From Pseudacidovorax sp. NFM-22 (GTDB lineage Bacteria; Pseudomonadota; Gammaproteobacteria; Burkholderiales; Burkholderiaceae_C), in assembly GCF_021401245.1 (NCBI RefSeq), contig NZ_JACBFY010000005.1, positions 372,001 through 436,000 on the forward strand: a stretch of 64,000 nt of DNA. Reading direction: 5' to 3'. Positions 17,546 through 25,457 of the stretch are shown here, piece by piece; position 1 is the stretch's first letter; every line of letters begins with the position of its first letter. The notes beneath the pieces are model-generated. The model had not been told where the DNA came from and searched no databases. It was given only the letters and a program-made list of their open reading frames with translations. Both the position numbers and the translations under genes were made by a program.

Positions 17546-18523
17546 TCAGCGGCGTTGCAGATGGACGCCCAGGCGATCCACCACCTGCGCGAAAGCGGTC
17601 GCCGCACCCGCCGAAAGGCCGGCGTACCCCGGGAAGTTGTGGATCATGTCCGGCAGCTGCACATGCTCCACCACGCCGCCGGCGCCGGCCATCCGCTGCG
17701 CCATGGCATCGCCCTGGTCGCGCAGCGGGTCGTAGCCCGCCGTCACGATGACCACCGGAGGCAGATCCGCCACGCTCGGCCAGCGCAGGGGCGAGGCCTG
17801 CGGAGACAAGGCATCCTCATTGCGCAGGAAGTAGAGGTCGGCGAACCAGTCCAGCATGACCTGATCCAGGAAGTAGCCCTTGCCGAAGGCGGTGATCGAT
17901 GGCCAGACCTCGCCGCAGCGATCGGTGTAATCGGTGACGGGGTAGAGCGACAGGCAGGCGGCTGGCTGCGGGCCCGCGCGCTCCCCGGCCGCGCGCAGTG
18001 CGGTCACGAGCGTCAGGCAGCCACCCGCACTGTCACCCGCCAGCGCGATCCGCGTGGGATCGGCGCCCCACCTGTCCGGCGCGTCGGCCACGGCCTGGAA
18101 GACGTCCCAGGCGTCATCCACGGCCGCAGGAAACGGATGCTCCGGCGCCAGCCGATAGTCCGGCACCAGCACGGCCACGCCCAGCCGGTCGGCGATCCAG
18201 CGGGACTGACGGTCATAGGCCGCCGGGTCTCCCACGACGAAGCCTCCCCCATGGAAATAGATCACCAGGGGCGCCGGCTTGCCCTCGGGCATTGACGCCG
18301 GTCGGTAGAGCCGTGCCGGGAGTTCGCGGTCGGGCAGCGCCAGCACCTGCTCTGTCATGGTCACCTCACGCTCCGGCGGCCGCAGGCCGCGGGCGAGGTA
18401 GCGCTCCCGGTAGGCGGCCCGCGCCATGGGAATGGGCAGTTCGCGGATGCTGGGACCGCCGGTGGCTGCCGCGGCAGCTTGCAGCATCGCCTTGAGGTCC
18501 GCGTCGAGGGCGTCGTCTTTCAT
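17546..18523 (-). CDS. HSL-type alpha/beta hydrolase (carboxylesterase, lipase family IV)
   Basis: 325 residues from ATG 18523, chosen because GGAG sits at proper distance upstream; an ATG further up at 18574 lies in the AT-rich promoter. The oxyanion motif HGGGFVVGD is at 91-99, the nucleophile elbow GDSAGG has Ser165, and a late Asp (AGYDPLRDQ) and His (MIHNFPG) complete the triad. Family members hydrolyse short acyl esters. It is divergent from the PaiB-like gene and convergent with the catabolic operon, so a shared promoter with PaiB is the most informative link. Confidence 0.92.
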   Translation of the reverse strand: MKDDALDADLKAMLQAAAAATGGPSIRELPIPMARAAYRERYLARGLRPPEREVTMTEQVLALPDRELPARLYRPASMPEGKPAPLVIYFHGGGFVVGDPAAYDRQSRWIADRLGVAVLVPDYRLAPEHPFPAAVDDAWDVFQAVADAPDRWGADPTRIALAGDSAGGCLTLVTALRAAGERAGPQPAACLSLYPVTDYTDRCGEVWPSITAFGKGYFLDQVMLDWFADLYFLRNEDALSPQASPLRWPSVADLPPVVIVTAGYDPLRDQGDAMAQRMAGAGGVVEHVQLPDMIHNFPGYAGLSAGAATAFAQVVDRLGVHLQRR

Positions 18524-18554
18524 TCGGCCATTCTCCAAATGTCGATGAATAAAA

Positions 18555-18573
18555 TGTATTTTATTATCATACA
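18555..18573. promoter_or_regulatory. Candidate operator in the esterase/PaiB divergent promoter
   Basis: TGTAT (18555-18559) and ATACA (18569-18573) form an inverted repeat with a 9-bp spacer inside an AT-rich island (about 18541-18590) that contrasts with its GC-rich surroundings. It lies between two divergent genes, so it could serve both. The binding regulator is unknown. Confidence 0.35.
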
Positions 18574-18604
18574 ATGCATTTCAGACTGGCTGATCGGACC
18601 CACC

Positions 18605-19228
18605 ATGTATGTGCCTGACCATTACCGCAACGCCGACCCCGCGGCCGCCCTCGCCTGGCTGAGGCGGTATCCCTTCGGCACGCTGATCACCCGCGGGCCC
18701 GAGGGGGAACCGGTCGCCACCTCGCTACCGTTCTTCGCGCAATCCGATGCGACCGGAACCCTCCGATTGGTCTCCCATCTTGCCCGCCGCAATCCCCATG
18801 CCGCCTCGCTGGCGAGCGGCATGCGGGGACTGGTGGTGGTCAACGGCCCCAGCGCCTACATCTCGCCCCACTGGTACGAAAGCGCGGCCAATGTGCCCAC
18901 CTGGAACTACGTCGGCCTGCAGTGGGAAGGCGTCCTGAGGGTGATCGCCGACAGGCAAGGCCTGCTCGATCTGATGCAGCGGTCCGTTCGCGCCTTCGAG
19001 CCCGACGGCGAAGACGGATGGCACATGGGCAAGGCGCCCGCCGACCATGTGGACCGGCTGATCGAGGGCGTCGTCGGCTTCGAGCTCACCGTCGAGGTGG
19101 CGCATTGCATGGAGAAGCTGAGCCAGAACAAACCCACGGACCGCGCCGTCATCCAAAGCCGACTGCAGGCCGGCACGCCTGGGTTCGGTCCGCTGGTGGC
19201 CCAGCTGATGGAAGAAGTCGCCAAATGA
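18605..19228 (+). CDS. PaiB-like FMN-binding protein
   Basis: 207 residues from ATG 18605 (MYVPDHYR, the usual start of the family). Conserved stretches are PFGTLITRGPEGEPVATSLP at about 23-42, HLARRNPHA, GPSAYISPHWY near 80, and VPTWNYVGL near 97. The fold is a split-barrel flavin reductase-like domain. B. subtilis PaiB is described as a negative regulator of protease and sporulation genes, but most homologues have no assigned role and may be FMN-dependent oxidoreductases. A regulatory role is therefore not assumed. Start codons of this gene and the esterase are 81 bp apart. Confidence 0.88.
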   Translation: MYVPDHYRNADPAAALAWLRRYPFGTLITRGPEGEPVATSLPFFAQSDATGTLRLVSHLARRNPHAASLASGMRGLVVVNGPSAYISPHWYESAANVPTWNYVGLQWEGVLRVIADRQGLLDLMQRSVRAFEPDGEDGWHMGKAPADHVDRLIEGVVGFELTVEVAHCMEKLSQNKPTDRAVIQSRLQAGTPGFGPLVAQLMEEVAK

Positions 19229-19278
19229 ATTTTGTGACTTCATAGAACCATTCAAAGATCATTGGGACGTCTGAAATC

Positions 19279-19674
19279 GAGGGCGATGCGCCCGAGCTTC
19301 TTGGTGTCGATGTGCAGAAGCTCGCCCGGTGCCTCGCGCTCGTAGCGCAGCGACGCGCTGACGGGCTCGAGCGCCTTCAGGCTGGAAAGACCCAGGCGGG
19401 CGATCAGCCGGCACACCGTGGGCACGCTGCGCCCGACGATGCGAGCGATATGCTGCATGGGCATGCGCGAGCGGCGAAGCTGTTCGATGCGCTCGCACAG
19501 CCGGGCATCCAGGCAGGAGCGCGTGCGCAGGGGGCGTGAGCTGCGGTCCAGCAGGCCGTGCTCGTCGTGTTGCTCGAAGCGCCGGAGCCACTTGCGTGCG
19601 GTGCGCGCGCTGATGCCCGCAGCCTCGCCTTCGGGTATCAGCCCCAGGGTGGCAATGCGCTGGACAAGCTCAGC
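19279..19674 (-). pseudogene. IS481-family transposase remnant (N-terminal part only)
   Basis: The minus-strand translation from 19674 to about 19279 matches the start of IS481-type transposases: a helix-turn-helix with AAGISARTARKWLRRFEQH, LLDRSSRPLRTRS, IARIVGRSVPTVCRLIARLG, then YEREAPGELLHIDTKKLGRI. At KKLGRI the resemblance stops and the frame ends 10 codons later, so the catalytic DDE core is missing. There is no transposase start codon: upstream, the sequence changes to an alpha-carbonic anhydrase fragment in another frame. No terminal inverted repeats or target duplications were found. It is a dead fragment. Confidence 0.82.
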
Positions 19675-19808
19675 ACCCCGACCCCGCCCAGCTCGCCCGC
19701 GGCGCTCTTGTGCACGAAGTGGGCCACCATCGCGGCGCGGCGACCCCGGAGCATTTCTTCGCTCGGGGTATGGAAATGGAAATGCAGCAGTTCGTAGCCC
19801 CCAGGAAG
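19671..19808 (-). pseudogene. Alpha-carbonic anhydrase gene fragment
   Basis: In a frame different from the IS481 remnant, the minus strand encodes PGGYELLHFHFHTPSEEMLR and then MVAHFVHKSAAGEL. This is the zinc-site region of alpha-type carbonic anhydrases: the HFHFH cluster and the HFVH that supply the three zinc histidines. Only about 45 codons remain. The signal peptide, the first third and the C-terminal half are absent, and the similarity ends where the IS481 remnant begins. It is best read as a relic left by a deletion or IS-mediated rearrangement. Confidence 0.72.
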
Positions 19809-19991
19809 CTGGCGGCATCGGGGCTTCCCCTCATCGTATTGGTTCAACCATAACTAATATGATGCGGGATACGACCAGCATCCTCGCCATACGGACGCGG
19901 CTGCGCAGCCGAGGTGCCGTTCATGGGACGCGCAACGGCGCGTCAGCGGTGCCGAGCAGGTCGGGTCACTTCACCGAGGAAAAGGCGTCGC

Positions 19992-21194
19992 ATGAGTGTT
20001 TTCAGTGGCATCAAGGTGCTCGACATCGGCAGCTTCGTGGCCGGGCCGATGGCCGCCACCATCCTGTCCGACTTTGGGGCAGACGTGGTCAAGATCGAGC
20101 CGCCCGAGGGGGACGGCTACCGCCGGATGCACCGCCTGCCCAACCTGCCCCGATGCGACCACAACTACGCCTGGGCGCTGGCGTCGCGCAACAAGCGATC
20201 GCTGGTCCTGGACCTGAAGAAAGACGCGGCCCGCGCCGTGCTCCACCGCCTGGTTCGCGAGGCGGACGTCCTGGTCATCAACTACCCGGCCGAGGTGAGG
20301 GCGCAGCTGGGCCTGACCGCGCCCGTGCTGATGGCGATGAATCCTCGCCTCATCTATGCGTCGCTCTCGGGCTATGGCGAGACAGGACCCGACGCCGGGC
20401 GCCGCGGCTTCGACGCGACCGCGTTCTGGGCCCGCTCCGGTCTGTGCGACATGGTGCGCACCGATGCCCATGCGCCTCCGGCCGCTCCCACGCTGGGCAT
20501 GGGCGACCAACCCACATCCGTCGTGCTGTACGCGGCCATCGTCACGGCGCTGTTCCGCCGCGAGCGCACCGGCCTGGGGGGTGAGGTGTCCACTTCGCTG
20601 ATGGCCAGCGGCATCTGGGCCAACGGCCCGATGGTGCAGGCCGCGCTGTGCGGCGGCGAGCTGCGCTACCGCGAACCGCGCACTGCGCCGCGCAGCGCGC
20701 TGAGCAACTTCTATCTTTGCCGCGATGGCCGCTGGTTCTCCCTGGCGATGGTCGAGGAGGAAAAGCTGTGGCCCGGGCTCACCCGCATCCTCGGCATCGA
20801 ACACCTGCTGACCGACGCGCGTTTCGCCGAGCTGCCACAGCGCCGCGCCAACGCCGCCGCATTGGTGGCTGAGCTGGACCGGGTCTTCGCAGGGGATGAC
20901 AGCGCGAACTGGCTGCGCCGCTTCGAGGGCAGCGCCCACACCGTCGGCGTCGTGGCCCGCACCACCGACGTCATCGGCGACCCCCAGGCCTATGCATGTG
21001 GCGCACTGGTCGAGGCCGACGGCATCGGCGGAACACGCTTCACGGTCGACAGTCCCTTCCACATGGCGGGCGAGCACAAGCAGCGCCCCGCCTGCGCACC
21101 TGAACTGGGCCAGCATAGCGACGAGGTGCTGCGCGAGTACGGCTGGGACGACGACGCGATCCAGCGTCTGCGGCACCAGGCCGCGCTGGGATAA
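19992..21194 (+). CDS. CaiB/BaiF family (class III) CoA-transferase
   Basis: 400 residues from ATG 19992, with an AGGAAAAGG ribosome-binding site upstream. Family signatures: GIKVLDIGSFVAGPMAATIL at the start, ADVVKIEPPEGD near 30-41, and SGYGETGPDAGRRGFDA with the catalytic aspartate at residue 141 in the GFD position. It should move CoA between a donor acyl-CoA and an acid. It heads a three-gene plus-strand unit with a nitronate-monooxygenase-like enzyme 16 bp downstream and a Bug binding protein. Upstream (19809-19991) is only remnant and promoter-like sequence (CCATAACTAATATGATG). Confidence 0.92.
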   Translation: MSVFSGIKVLDIGSFVAGPMAATILSDFGADVVKIEPPEGDGYRRMHRLPNLPRCDHNYAWALASRNKRSLVLDLKKDAARAVLHRLVREADVLVINYPAEVRAQLGLTAPVLMAMNPRLIYASLSGYGETGPDAGRRGFDATAFWARSGLCDMVRTDAHAPPAAPTLGMGDQPTSVVLYAAIVTALFRRERTGLGGEVSTSLMASGIWANGPMVQAALCGGELRYREPRTAPRSALSNFYLCRDGRWFSLAMVEEEKLWPGLTRILGIEHLLTDARFAELPQRRANAAALVAELDRVFAGDDSANWLRRFEGSAHTVGVVARTTDVIGDPQAYACGALVEADGIGGTRFTVDSPFHMAGEHKQRPACAPELGQHSDEVLREYGWDDDAIQRLRHQAALG

Positions 21195-21210
21195 CCCGCG
21201 GCAACCGGCC

Positions 21211-22221
21211 ATGTCGCTCCCCTCGCACATCGCGCGGCGCCTTCGCCTGCCGCTGATCGCCGCGCCTATGCTCAAGGTTTCGGGCCCGGAACTGGTGATC
21301 GCCGCCTGCCTCAGCGGGGTCATCGGCGCCTTCCCCACCGCCAACGCACGGGACGCGCTCGACGATTGGCTCGTCCGCATCGTGCAGGCGACCTCGGGCG
21401 AGCACGGACGCGAGCCCGCTGCCGCCCCTTTCTGCCCCAACCTCATCATGCATCGCGAGCCGCGGGCGCTCGCCGCCGACGTCGAGTGCCTGGTCCGGCA
21501 CGGGGTCGAGATGGTGATCACCAGCGTCGGCTCGCCCGCACCCGTGATCGCACCGCTGCACGCCGCCGGCTGCCTCGTGTTCGCCGACGTCGCGACCGTC
21601 GCTCATGCACGCAAGGCCATCGCCGCCGGGGCGGACGGACTGGTGCTGCTCAGTGCCGGCGCGGGCGGCCAGACCGGCTGGCTCAACGGCATGGCCTTCG
21701 TGCGTGCCCTGCGCAGCTTCTTCCACGGCCCACTGATCCTGGCAGGCGGCGTCTCCGATGGCGCGGCCTTGTGGGCCGCACGTGCGCTCGGCTGCGACCT
21801 TGCCTACATGGGCACCCGGTTCATTGCCACTGAAGAGTCCATGGCCTCTGCCGCCTACAAGGCCATGCTGGTGCAGTCCGAGGCGGACGATGTGCAGCTC
21901 ACCCGCGCCTTCTCGGGCCTGCCCGCCAGCATCCTGCGGCCCTCCATCGTTGCGGCTGGACTGGACCCCGATACGCTGGACGAAGGCATCAGCCCGGAGC
22001 GCGCGAAGGAGATGTTCAGCGACTCGCGCGGCAAGTTCACGGACACGCGCCAGCCCTTCGGTCCCAAGCGTTGGGGCGACATCTGGAGTGCGGGTCACAG
22101 CGTGAGCGGTGTGGACGCGATCGTGCCAACGGCCCAGCTGGTGGAACAGACCCGGGCCGAGTACCTGGAGGCGATAAGTGCCACCGAGTCGATCACGCGC
22201 GCCGGCGGAGGCTGGCCATGA
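21211..22221 (+). CDS. Nitronate monooxygenase-like FMN enzyme, paralogue 1
   Basis: 336 residues from ATG 21211. The TIM-barrel flavin fold of the NMO/FabK family is recognisable: LPLIAAPMLKVSGPELVIAA at 13-32, VEMVITSVGSP, LVLLSAGAGGQTGWLNG at 145-160, and GPLILAGGVSDG followed by MGTRFIATEES. The histidine of the usual AGGH motif is replaced by Gln154, so classical nitronate oxidation is doubtful. Setting beside a CoA-transferase suggests an acyl-CoA substrate, for example an enoyl-CoA reductase or isomerase role. A close relative is encoded at 57297-58298. Confidence 0.88.
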   Translation: MSLPSHIARRLRLPLIAAPMLKVSGPELVIAACLSGVIGAFPTANARDALDDWLVRIVQATSGEHGREPAAAPFCPNLIMHREPRALAADVECLVRHGVEMVITSVGSPAPVIAPLHAAGCLVFADVATVAHARKAIAAGADGLVLLSAGAGGQTGWLNGMAFVRALRSFFHGPLILAGGVSDGAALWAARALGCDLAYMGTRFIATEESMASAAYKAMLVQSEADDVQLTRAFSGLPASILRPSIVAAGLDPDTLDEGISPERAKEMFSDSRGKFTDTRQPFGPKRWGDIWSAGHSVSGVDAIVPTAQLVEQTRAEYLEAISATESITRAGGGWP

Positions 22222-22320
22222 GCACGCCGCCCGCCCCTCTTTCTTGAATGCGGTGCCAGCAGCTCCAGGCATGACCTGTCAACACGTGCGCCACTCGCGA
22301 ACCCACCCTCAGGAGACCGT

Positions 22321-23310
22321 ATGAACACCCGACGCAGAACATTCGTGGCGAGCGGCCTTGCCGGCGCGCTCGCCGCCGCCGCGCCGTTCGCACAGGCGCA
22401 ATCCGGCGACTATCCGAACCGACCGATCCGCTTGGTCGTACCCACCTCATCCGGCAGCACGATCGACGTGATCGCCCGCGAATACGCCAAGGAACTGCAG
22501 CAGACCCTGGGCCAGCCCATCGTGGTCGACAACAAGCCCGGCGCCAACATGTCGATCGGCGTGGGCAATGTGATCGCCTCCCCTGCGGATGGCTACACCC
22601 TGCTGCTGACGACCACGGAGATGGTGCGGGCGCCGATGATCTACTCGAACATCAGCTATGACCCGTTCAAGCAGTTCGTCCCCCTGGCGCACATCGCGTC
22701 GACCTCGATCTTCTTCGTGGTGCCGGCCAGCAGCCCGGCCACCACACTGACGGAGTTCGTGGCGCTGTCCAGGTCGACCCCGCAGCCCCTGAGCTACGGC
22801 ACCACGGGACAAGGCTCCGGTTCGCATTTCTACGGCGAGCTGATCGCCGTCCAGACCGGCGCGCGCATGAACCACATTCCTTACAAGGGCGAGGTACCGA
22901 TGTTGCCGGACCTGCTTGCCGGCCGGCTCGACGCCGGCTTCATCTCGGGCGCGCCGGCATTGCAGTACTCGCGCTCGGGTCGCATCCGCATCCTTGCGGG
23001 TGCCAGCCTGAAGCAACGCGCGACGGCGCTCCCGCAGGTGCCGACACTGGCGGAGCAGGGCGTGCGCGGCACCGACATCGAAGGCTTCATCGGCTATTTT
23101 GTCGCCCGTGGCACGCCGACACCGATCGTGCAGAAGCTGGCCCGGGAGCTCAACCGCATCGCGGCACTGCCCGCCATGAAGCAGCGGGTGGAAGAGATGG
23201 GCTTCGAGTCGCGCTCCGGCAGCACCGTCGAGTCGTTCCAGACCACCATGAAGGGGGTGCACGACGGATGGGCCGAGGTGAACCGGATGGTCGCCATCAA
23301 GCTCGACTGA
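22321..23310 (+). CDS. Bug-family tripartite-tricarboxylate-type solute-binding protein
   Basis: 329 residues. The signal peptide contains a twin-arginine-like MNTRRRTFVAS and ends near FAQAQSGDYP. The mature domain starts with YPNRPIRLVVPTSSGSTIDV and shows Bug hallmarks: VVDNKPGANMSIG, NHIPYKGEVPMLPDLLAGRLDAGF and LPQVPTLAEQG. Bug proteins are abundant in Burkholderiales and bind carboxylates or aromatic acids. No TctA/TctB membrane subunits lie here, as is common for Bug genes. It ends the CoA-transferase/NMO unit and probably captures the pathway substrate. Confidence 0.92.
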   Translation: MNTRRRTFVASGLAGALAAAAPFAQAQSGDYPNRPIRLVVPTSSGSTIDVIAREYAKELQQTLGQPIVVDNKPGANMSIGVGNVIASPADGYTLLLTTTEMVRAPMIYSNISYDPFKQFVPLAHIASTSIFFVVPASSPATTLTEFVALSRSTPQPLSYGTTGQGSGSHFYGELIAVQTGARMNHIPYKGEVPMLPDLLAGRLDAGFISGAPALQYSRSGRIRILAGASLKQRATALPQVPTLAEQGVRGTDIEGFIGYFVARGTPTPIVQKLARELNRIAALPAMKQRVEEMGFESRSGSTVESFQTTMKGVHDGWAEVNRMVAIKLD

Positions 23311-23358
23311 AAGCACGACAGCGACGATGGCGGCTTCGCGCCCGCCCGGCGAGTCGGT

Positions 23359-25317
23359 TCACGGCCCCTGCCCCGCGCCAGGCCGCGGCGCGGCGGACCC
23401 CGTGGGCGCCAGGCGCCGCAGCGTGCGCTCCAGCAACTCCACATCCACCGGCTTGGCCAGATGCGCCGCGAAGCCGCGCTCCAGCGTGGCGGCCCGGTGC
23501 GTCGGCAAGGCGTAACCGCTCACGGCGATGAAGAGCGGCGGCTCGCGCATCGCCAGATGTGCCTGATCGGCGACCGCCCAGCCGCTCAGCCCGGGCAGGC
23601 CCAGGTCAAGCACCACCAGCTGGGGCCGCAGGCGCCGGATGCTGTCGAGGGCCTCCACGCCGTCGTGCGCGCGGGCCACGGCATAGCCCATGGTCTCGAT
23701 CAGCAGGCCCAGCGTCTCGGCGGAATCCGGCAGGTCGTCGACGACCAGCACCAGTGGTGCAGCGATGGCGGCCGCCGCCCCTTCTGCGCCGCCCTCGTCC
23801 ACCGCCTCCAGCGCAGCCAGCGCGACCACGAACTCGGTACCCTCACCGGCCACACCCGTGCTTCGCGCCTCGACCTCGCCGCCGTGCATCTGCACCAGCT
23901 GCCTCACCAGCGCCAGTCCCAGGCCCAGGCCGCCCGGTGCCCTCTCGCTGCCCTGCTGGCCCTGCTCGAACATCTCGAACATGCGCGGCAGCTGCTCCGG
24001 CGCGATGCCCGGCCCGTTGTCGCGCACGCGGATCCACACGCGCGCGCCGGACTCGTCGCTCCCCGTCTCGACGCGGATGTGGCCGCGCGGCTGCGTGTAC
24101 TTGGCCGCATTGGCGACCAGGTTGGAGACGACCTGTATCAGCCGCGCCCGGTCGCCCACCGTCCAGAGCCCCGGCGCGAGGTCGACCGAAAGCGTCTGCT
24201 CGCGCGCCGCGATGCGCGCCTGGAAGGCTTCGAGCGCCTCCTCGACGACGGTGGCGATCTCCACCGGCCTGCGCTCCAGCTGGATCTTGCCGTTGGCGAT
24301 GCGGGCGGCGTCGAGCAGGTCGTCCACCAGCCGGGTCAGCTGGCGTGTCTGCCGCCCGATGATGCCGGCCATGCGCGCCACGGTCGCGTCGGCCTGGCCA
24401 CGGCCGAGGATCTCGGCGGCGGTGGCGATGGGCGCGAGCGGATTGCGCAGCTCGTGGCCCAGCAGCGCCAGGAACTCCTGCAGGCGCCGGCCTTCGGTCT
24501 CCAGCGCCGCCACGCGGCGCTTCTCGGTGAGGTCGCGCGTCACCTTGGCGAAGCCCTTGAGCACCCCGCCCGCGTCGAAGATGGCCGAGATCACCACATT
24601 GGCCCAGAAGCGGGTGCCGTCCTTGCGCAGGCGCCAGCCCTCGTCCTCGAAGCGGCCCACCGTGCGGGCCTCCTTCAGCTCGCGCTCCGGAAAGCCGGTG
24701 GCCCGCACCTCGTCGGGATAGAAGACCGAAAAGTGCTGGCCGATGATCTCGGCGGCCTCGTAGCCGGTGTTGGCCCGTGCGCCCGCGTTCCAGCTCACGA
24801 CGTGGCCACTGGGATCGAGCATGAAGATGGCGTAGTCCTTGACGCTGTCCACCAGCAACCGGAAGCGCTGCTCGCTGGCGCGGACCTCCTCTTCCTGCCG
24901 CTGGCGCTCGGTGAGGTCGCGCGTGACCTTCACGAAGCCCAGCACCTGGCCCCGGTCGCCGTCGATGCGCGTCATCGTGACGCTGGCCCAGAAGCGCGTG
25001 CCGTCCTTGCGCAGCCGCCAGCCTTCCTCCTCGTACTTGCCGACCTGGACGGCCACGGCCAGCTCGTGCTCCGGCCAGCGCCGCGCCAGCAGCTCGGGCG
25101 GATAGAAGACGGAGAAATGGCGGCCGATGATCTCGTCGGCCTCGTAGCCCTTCAGGCGTTGCGCGCCGCGGTTCCAGCTCAGGATCACGCCATGGGCATC
25201 GAGCATGAAGATGGCGTAGTCCTCGACGGCCTCGACCATGCGCCGGTAGTCGGGCGTGGGGGTCGCGGAGCGTCGGGGCAGCGGGCTGACGCTGGCCAGG
25301 GAAGGCGGCTTGTCCAT
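23359..25317 (-). CDS. PAS-PAS hybrid sensor histidine kinase with C-terminal receiver
   Basis: 652 residues from ATG 25317. There are two PAS domains of one subtype (about 24-140 and 150-265, both with DYAIFMLD and WRLRKDGTRFWA). The kinase follows with phospho-acceptor His288 in LLGHELRNPL, an N box with NLVANAAKY and G boxes DNGPGIAP and GGLGLGLALV. A receiver with Asp527/Asp528, phospho-acceptor Asp571 and Lys622 ends the protein. There is no membrane segment, so it is a cytoplasmic sensor, plausibly of redox or light/ligand state through PAS. No separate response regulator lies adjacent. Confidence 0.92.
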   Translation of the reverse strand: MDKPPSLASVSPLPRRSATPTPDYRRMVEAVEDYAIFMLDAHGVILSWNRGAQRLKGYEADEIIGRHFSVFYPPELLARRWPEHELAVAVQVGKYEEEGWRLRKDGTRFWASVTMTRIDGDRGQVLGFVKVTRDLTERQRQEEEVRASEQRFRLLVDSVKDYAIFMLDPSGHVVSWNAGARANTGYEAAEIIGQHFSVFYPDEVRATGFPERELKEARTVGRFEDEGWRLRKDGTRFWANVVISAIFDAGGVLKGFAKVTRDLTEKRRVAALETEGRRLQEFLALLGHELRNPLAPIATAAEILGRGQADATVARMAGIIGRQTRQLTRLVDDLLDAARIANGKIQLERRPVEIATVVEEALEAFQARIAAREQTLSVDLAPGLWTVGDRARLIQVVSNLVANAAKYTQPRGHIRVETGSDESGARVWIRVRDNGPGIAPEQLPRMFEMFEQGQQGSERAPGGLGLGLALVRQLVQMHGGEVEARSTGVAGEGTEFVVALAALEAVDEGGAEGAAAAIAAPLVLVVDDLPDSAETLGLLIETMGYAVARAHDGVEALDSIRRLRPQLVVLDLGLPGLSGWAVADQAHLAMREPPLFIAVSGYALPTHRAATLERGFAAHLAKPVDVELLERTLRRLAPTGSAAPRPGAGQGP

Positions 25318-25457
25318 TCGGATGAGCGTTGAGGCGGCGACCGAACTCTGCCCGTGCTGGCCCGCCAGGGTCAATCCGCGGCCGGCCACTTTGCGATTCG
25401 TCCTACAAACCGGCGCAGGACGGCTGCGTAGCGGCCTGCCTGCGGCCACCACGAAAG

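Noticed and set aside
18524-18574. Longer esterase start at 18574
   Set aside because: It would put coding sequence through the AT-rich promoter and operator, and the ATG at 18523 has a good GGAG.
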